Source of the DNA: Bacteroidota bacterium
GTDB lineage: Bacteria; Bacteroidota; Bacteroidia; Flavobacteriales; Schleiferiaceae
Assembly (NCBI GenBank): GCA_003023665.1
Contig: PXYR01000014.1
Location: 9,976 to 21,055, forward strand
Direction of reading: 5' to 3'
Length of the DNA: 11,080 bases
Below the pieces are notes generated by a model, which saw only the letters and a program-made list of their open reading frames with translations, was not told the DNA's origin and ran no database searches. Shown in pieces: positions 7,901 to 11,080 of the stretch. The position numbers were made by a program, and so were the translations under genes. Every line of letters starts with the position of its first letter. Positions within the stretch are counted from its first letter, which is position 1.

Positions 7901-9693
7901 TAAAAAGTCTGAGGACCTTGAGGAACATTTGTCGCCGCAACATTCAATTGGTAATCGCCGGCGCTAGGATTAAGGATAGTAACTTGCTCAGCATTATTCA
8001 AGGAGTCTGTTCCTCGAACTGCCAAATCATTTAGCGTGGTATTGTTTGGGGCGGGGTTGAGCACCCAAGGTTGATACGTTGTAGAATTTGATATATCAGT
8101 TACCGTAAAATCAAGGTTGTTCACCAAAGCTTCGGAAGCAGAAGTGGAGCCTTCTGGGTCTGTCCAATATAACATGGCTCTTAGCTCTTTTGCACCGGGA
8201 GGGACCCCAATAGTATAATTGTATGAACCGCCCAATGCTGCATTGCCTGAGAACCAAGCTGTATCTTGTATGGAACTAATTGCTCGACGAGCGTTTACTC
8301 TTCCATATCCGAAAATAAAATCAGGTCCGTCGTTTCCTAAATCTTCTGCAGTGTTCATTGCAATAGCCTTCAATAAACCTCCAGTTGCAGTATATCCTTG
8401 ATGTTGGTCAAATGCTCCATGTAACACTGTGAAAAAGCCAGCTACACCTGGTGCAGCCATGGATGTTCCCGTTTTATTTCCGTAGGTATGACCATCTATT
8501 GTGGAATATACATTTGTACCAACTGCTGCTAAATCGGGTTTAATTCTACCATCTGCTGCTGGACCTCTTGAAGAAGAAGGTGCAATGGCATCTAAGTAAG
8601 TGATGTTGGCAGTTGCAACAACATTTTTTCCTTGTTTGTGACCGCCAGTTACGTTGCCCCATTGTGAACCTGCACCATACCCACAATTAGAGCCGTTGTT
8701 ATTTCCTGCACTGAATACGTGCATTAACGCATTATTGTCTCTAATATCTTTATCCATTTGTTGCGCGTACAAGGTGTACCCCGCATTACAACCGTTGGAA
8801 TAGGAACTGTTTGTTACACGAATCCCGTATAAGTTATAGTCATTATCTATGTTACTAAGGTTTTGAGGGTAATCGTAATAGATCATTGAAGCACCCGTGG
8901 CCGACCCTGCACCGTCAGGGTCAATATTACCAGCTGCAAAGACGGTACCTGCAACATGATCTCCGTGGTCTCCAATTGAGTTGCCGGCCAAAGAAGTTAG
9001 ACGTCCTTTGTAATCGTCGTGCGGACCTATATCTCCGTCATCACCTACCGCAACAACTACATTCTCCCCAGTATAATCTCCATATTGCTGCATATAGGCT
9101 ACTCTTGACGACGAACGACTGTTAAAGTTTTCTATTGAACCCGGTTCTTCAATGGCTTGAATAAAGATCACATTAGGTTGTTTCGCTAACTTTTCAAGAT
9201 CGCTTAGTTTCAGTGTAGTGCTATACCAGCCATCAATAAGCGGCTTCACCTGCTTCGCAAAGCTTGGTAAGTTTGTAAATTCCTTTGTTGTTGAAAATTG
9301 AACGGCTATTTCACCGCTGTTGAGAATTGCCCAAGAAGGGATATCACCTATGCTTAACGGGCCGTCTAACTTCATTCTAGGTGTCCATGCCGTGAATGAT
9401 TCAACCCCTGCATTTTGTAAATCTCTAGCTTCAATTCCAATCGGCAATCGAACTTCAAAAGCATTTTCTGGTAAATAATGGTAGAGTTCTATTCCTAAAT
9501 CAGCCAATGCTTTTTTATCTTCGACGCTTACCGCGTGATTCCAAATAGCTACACCATAGGTTGGAGCATTTGATTGTATTTGAAGGAAAGAACCTTCCTT
9601 CACTTCATAAGTACCCGACTTTAATTTTAACTTAAGCTGGGCATTGGCGGTAAAAGAAAAAGCGGTGATTAAAATGAGTAAAAATCTCTTCAT
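4933..9693 (-). CDS. Large secreted S8 (subtilisin-like) serine protease with MAM-like and PKD modules and a T9SS sorting domain
   Basis: This endopeptidase of 1586 residues is probably exported by Sec and then across the outer membrane by the T9SS, to be released or surface-anchored. A signal peptide MKRFLLILITAFSFTANA (1-18, cut before Q19) is followed by a putative propeptide to about 195. The S8 catalytic domain (about 200-475) has D218 in VAVGDDG, H243 in GDHGDHVAGT, the oxyanion asparagine N331 in SAGN, and S411 in GTSMAAP. A jelly-roll domain (about 480-603) follows, as in Kp43-type subtilases. Next come Ig/FN3-like segments (606-890), a MAM-like domain (893-1070, cysteines at 908, 914, 919, 971, 982), PKD (1075-1162), a second MAM-like domain (1165-1335), an Ig-like segment (1340-1425), a second PKD (1428-1500, WEFGDGNTSSLQNPQHTY) and a type A sorting domain (1510-1586, FYPNPTEGQLNI to the end). 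An in-frame GTG at 9726 would add 11 residues before the signal peptide, so the ATG at 9693 is preferred. The substrate is unknown. Confidence 0.93.
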   Translation of the reverse strand: MKRFLLILITAFSFTANAQLKLKLKSGTYEVKEGSFLQIQSNAPTYGVAIWNHAVSVEDKKALADLGIELYHYLPENAFEVRLPIGIEARDLQNAGVESFTAWTPRMKLDGPLSIGDIPSWAILNSGEIAVQFSTTKEFTNLPSFAKQVKPLIDGWYSTTLKLSDLEKLAKQPNVIFIQAIEEPGSIENFNSRSSSRVAYMQQYGDYTGENVVVAVGDDGDIGPHDDYKGRLTSLAGNSIGDHGDHVAGTVFAAGNIDPDGAGSATGASMIYYDYPQNLSNIDNDYNLYGIRVTNSSYSNGCNAGYTLYAQQMDKDIRDNNALMHVFSAGNNNGSNCGYGAGSQWGNVTGGHKQGKNVVATANITYLDAIAPSSSRGPAADGRIKPDLAAVGTNVYSTIDGHTYGNKTGTSMAAPGVAGFFTVLHGAFDQHQGYTATGGLLKAIAMNTAEDLGNDGPDFIFGYGRVNARRAISSIQDTAWFSGNAALGGSYNYTIGVPPGAKELRAMLYWTDPEGSTSASEALVNNLDFTVTDISNSTTYQPWVLNPAPNNTTLNDLAVRGTDSLNNAEQVTILNPSAGDYQLNVAATNVPQGPQTFYVVYYIEMEEAVLTYPHTNEALVPGATVVRWDGAVNGLTWEFSPNGGTTWNTLSLSPITGQGMANWTVPNIATDAAYLRLIKGNDTSVAGPMTIVPQPTGLVVDWVCPDSLKITINPVTTATDYTAYILGNKFMDSVFTDVNNSMIIPYVVTSDTWISASANVNGSQGKRAYAISLPSGTQNCPLPRDLQLKEVMNPQFVSSCQSNLIEVSVQVRNPSTSALDTLPVAYKYQGVITRDTIFGTVASYADTIFVFSDPISWSGTTNGSIQAWTELSGDMNGQNDTVVQTITYLNSALYSLPFLQDFNSFSNCATSLNCGATVCNLSGDWTNLINGSEDGIDWRTHNGGTASNGTGPSSGFGNSGKYLYLEASGGCNFEEAVLYSPCIDLSNAFAPELEFAYHMLGGDMGSLTVEIFNGTTWTMLLNESGDKGNNWQVETINLSAFAGDTVLLRFIGITGDGYQSDLAIDNIAIVDNIGTPIADFSASPSLPCLNSTVTLLDQSAKTPSNWYWTITPATFSFTNGTSASSQNPEIIFNSIGSYTVTLIASNSYGSDTLTKVNEIVINPLPVLPIIETFSSTTLQDFSITNADNGTTWSRGDVDGPTGVKSGAMYMDYFNYNAAGTTDGLLSPKFDISGYTDPTLMFDVSYAPYSGSYFDQLAVVVSGDCGNTFDTLYLKEGANLGTVAASTSTFVPSGSSDWRTDTVHLTNLSSTDVQFEFVGICGYGNNLYLDNIRVIDLGGNPSIANLNLPSTICEDEPFLFSLSSLDSTVDGQFGLNRSGSSTVTNYAGMGTHTATLNVPTDYHLEYVYYNAFSFVADSAILIPGPQLIPQFSLSLAGNLSYNFQDATVPAPNAWLWEFGDGNTSSLQNPQHTYAQPGSYTVKLTVTTDCGIKSTTTTFNNIDLDENAMTQVVFYPNPTEGQLNISSLKPGGEATVEIYSAIGTCLQHSTYADLEETIVVDLSTLPQGLYTLKVTSRSGVISQNITKI

Positions 9694-11080
9694 ATGATTC
9701 CAAATTGGTGCACTAATATAACGCACAAAACTTCCTTTGTTCGTCTCTCATTTTTAATCCTTCTTGTAGGTATTGGAAATCAATCATTTGCACAATATCA
9801 GTCCATAAACAAGAGTGAGGCTATGAGTGAAATGCAGCGGTTTTCCTCTGGAAAAAGGGTACTTTACATAGCGGCACACCCGGACGACGAAAACACAAGA
9901 TTGATCGCATGGTTTTCCAATGCACTTAATGCTGAGACCACCTATTTATCATTGACAAAAGGATCTGGTGGGCAAAATTTAATTGGAGATGAATTAGGAA
10001 CGGACTTAGGTGTTATTCGAGAGCAAGAACTCAGGGCCGCGCGTCGTATTGACGGCGGTTATCAGCGTTTTACGGATGCCTTGGATTTTGGTTATTCCAA
10101 AAGCGTTCAAGAAGTGTGGACCAAATGGGATCATGATGACTTGCAGCTACAAACAGTGCGAACGATTCGAGAGTTAAAGCCAGATTTCATAATTACTAGG
10201 TTCCCTCCAGATGAACGAGCAGGACATGGTCATCACACGGCTTCTGCAGAATTAGCAATTGAAAGTGCAGCTTTGGCTGCAGACTCAAGTTTTGATAATG
10301 AAACTCACCCTTGGACTGTCCAAGGCGTGTGGTGGAATACATCTATTTGGTGGGATAAAACCTTAAAAGATGATCCTGAGGCAATTCACCTTGATTTGAG
10401 CGGCTTTGATCCTTTGTTAGGTGATACTTACGGAGCTATTGGGGATGCGGCCCGTTCAATGCACAAATGTCAAGGTTTTGGTGTCGCCATAAATAGGGGC
10501 CCAAGAGATGAATATTTCAAAAAGCTATGGGGTTTAGGAGATTTAGAATCTTTTTTAGATACAGAGTCTGAAAGTGCTGAATTATCATCTGTATTGGCAA
10601 ATGAAGCAGCGTTTGCTTTAGAAATTGGAGATAGAGCCCAAGCGATTTCCAAATGGGCTGATTTGGGAAGTATTTTAATTAGTGAAACAGCACCTACGTC
10701 AGATAAATACCAAAGGTGGCAGAAGGTTATGCTTCATCTATTAGAGGTCTATGCTGAGGTATACGTGGAAACCAATCCAATTCAGGAAAGTTTTTCTCAT
10801 CCAGCCACGCTCAAGATACAGTCTTTGAATCCGACTACTATTGTTCAAGTAGCTTCAGTGAGTACACCCACGAAAAACGCTTTGCCATCCACCATGGCTT
10901 TTAACCCTCCTCAAGTTGTAACCAATGAAGGCTTCACTCAACAGTTGGATTTACCATTGGATTCAGAGATTGCGATGCGTACAGTAAGGGTTAGACTTGA
11001 GTCTTATGAATCAATTATCATGCTGCATCTTAAACCAATCGCAAAGTTGGTGGACAGGGCCGTAGGGGAATACCGCGAGG
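9694..11080 (+). CDS. Secreted PIG-L/LmbE family deacetylase, 3' end missing
   Basis: PIG-L enzymes are zinc-dependent and usually remove N-acetyl groups from GlcNAc-type sugars or conjugates. The frame is open from 9694 to the right edge (462 codons). The N-terminus holds a signal peptide: basic FVR, hydrophobic LSFLILLVGIG, and NQSFA cut before Q34. The catalytic domain starts near 54 with AAHPDDE (60-66; H62 and D65 zinc ligands, D64 likely general base). It continues through KGSGGQNLIG, IREQELRAARRIDGG (108-122) and GHGHHTAS (177-184), which holds the remaining zinc histidine. A further region after about 285 belongs to the longer, roughly 800-residue secreted form common in Bacteroidota, so around half is probably missing. 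The only usual start codon able to include the signal peptide is the ATG at 9694, although the n-region (17 residues) is then rather long. That ATG abuts the ATG of the divergent protease gene. The substrate is unknown; an extracellular or periplasmic glycan or glycoconjugate is inferred from export. Confidence 0.9.
   Translation, partial: MIPNWCTNITHKTSFVRLSFLILLVGIGNQSFAQYQSINKSEAMSEMQRFSSGKRVLYIAAHPDDENTRLIAWFSNALNAETTYLSLTKGSGGQNLIGDELGTDLGVIREQELRAARRIDGGYQRFTDALDFGYSKSVQEVWTKWDHDDLQLQTVRTIRELKPDFIITRFPPDERAGHGHHTASAELAIESAALAADSSFDNETHPWTVQGVWWNTSIWWDKTLKDDPEAIHLDLSGFDPLLGDTYGAIGDAARSMHKCQGFGVAINRGPRDEYFKKLWGLGDLESFLDTESESAELSSVLANEAAFALEIGDRAQAISKWADLGSILISETAPTSDKYQRWQKVMLHLLEVYAEVYVETNPIQESFSHPATLKIQSLNPTTIVQVASVSTPTKNALPSTMAFNPPQVVTNEGFTQQLDLPLDSEIAMRTVRVRLESYESIIMLHLKPIAKLVDRAVGEYRE

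Noticed and set aside
9694..9726. In-frame GTG at 9726 as the protease start, adding 11 residues.
   Set aside because: The extension would put a non-signal segment before a complete signal peptide that starts at the ATG at 9693, and it would lie inside the deacetylase reading frame.
9823..9825. Downstream ATG at 9823 as the deacetylase start.
   Set aside because: It would discard a clear signal peptide ending in SFAQ (up to about 9795) that is in the same open frame.
10470..10652. A 60-codon minus-strand open frame inside the deacetylase gene.
   Set aside because: The plus-strand deacetylase frame is continuous through it, and the product shows no recognisable feature.
1..11080. CRISPR arrays, insertion sequences, tRNA genes or phage and defence genes.
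   Set aside because: No spaced direct repeats, transposase motifs, tRNA-like cloverleaf or nuclease/helicase modules were seen; nearly all the DNA is explained by six ordinary genes.

Overview
The window looks like chromosomal DNA of a Bacteroidota bacterium, probably of the Flavobacteriales. The evidence is a very large secreted protease ending in a type IX secretion (T9SS) sorting domain with PKD and MAM-like modules, a signal-peptide-bearing PIG-L/LmbE deacetylase of a kind common in that phylum, AT-leaning DNA, starts without clear Shine-Dalgarno sequences, and a TAnnTTTG-type -7 box. I see no tRNA, rRNA, CRISPR array, insertion sequence or phage gene. Coding density is extreme: the only non-coding stretches are 59 bp (867-925) and 37 bp (3484-3520).

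Layout. The left part is a minus-strand block read from right to left: recR (2866-3483), a glycosyltransferase family 2 protein with a polyprenyl-phosphate sugar transferase-like C-terminal half (926-2866), and the first two-thirds of a 2-oxo acid dehydrogenase E2 subunit (1-866, running off the left edge). recR and the glycosyltransferase share one base at their stop/start junction, and a weak terminator-like hairpin separates the glycosyltransferase from the E2 gene. Divergent from recR is a plus-strand sodium:solute symporter (3521-4936). It converges on a 1586-residue subtilisin-like protease on the minus strand (4933-9693), with overlapping stop codons. Starting at the base next to the protease start codon, a plus-strand secreted PIG-L deacetylase (9694 onward) runs off the right edge.

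How the genes work together: there is no obvious single pathway. RecR is DNA repair, E2 is central metabolism, the glycosyltransferase is envelope or exopolysaccharide assembly, and the symporter is uptake. The protease and the deacetylase are both exported and could act on external protein and glycan, but they are divergent and a joint role is only inference. I found no clear undescribed system. The points most worth a second look are the GT2/sugar-transferase fusion whose transferase half has lost its catalytic core, and the protease gene with no intergenic DNA on either side.
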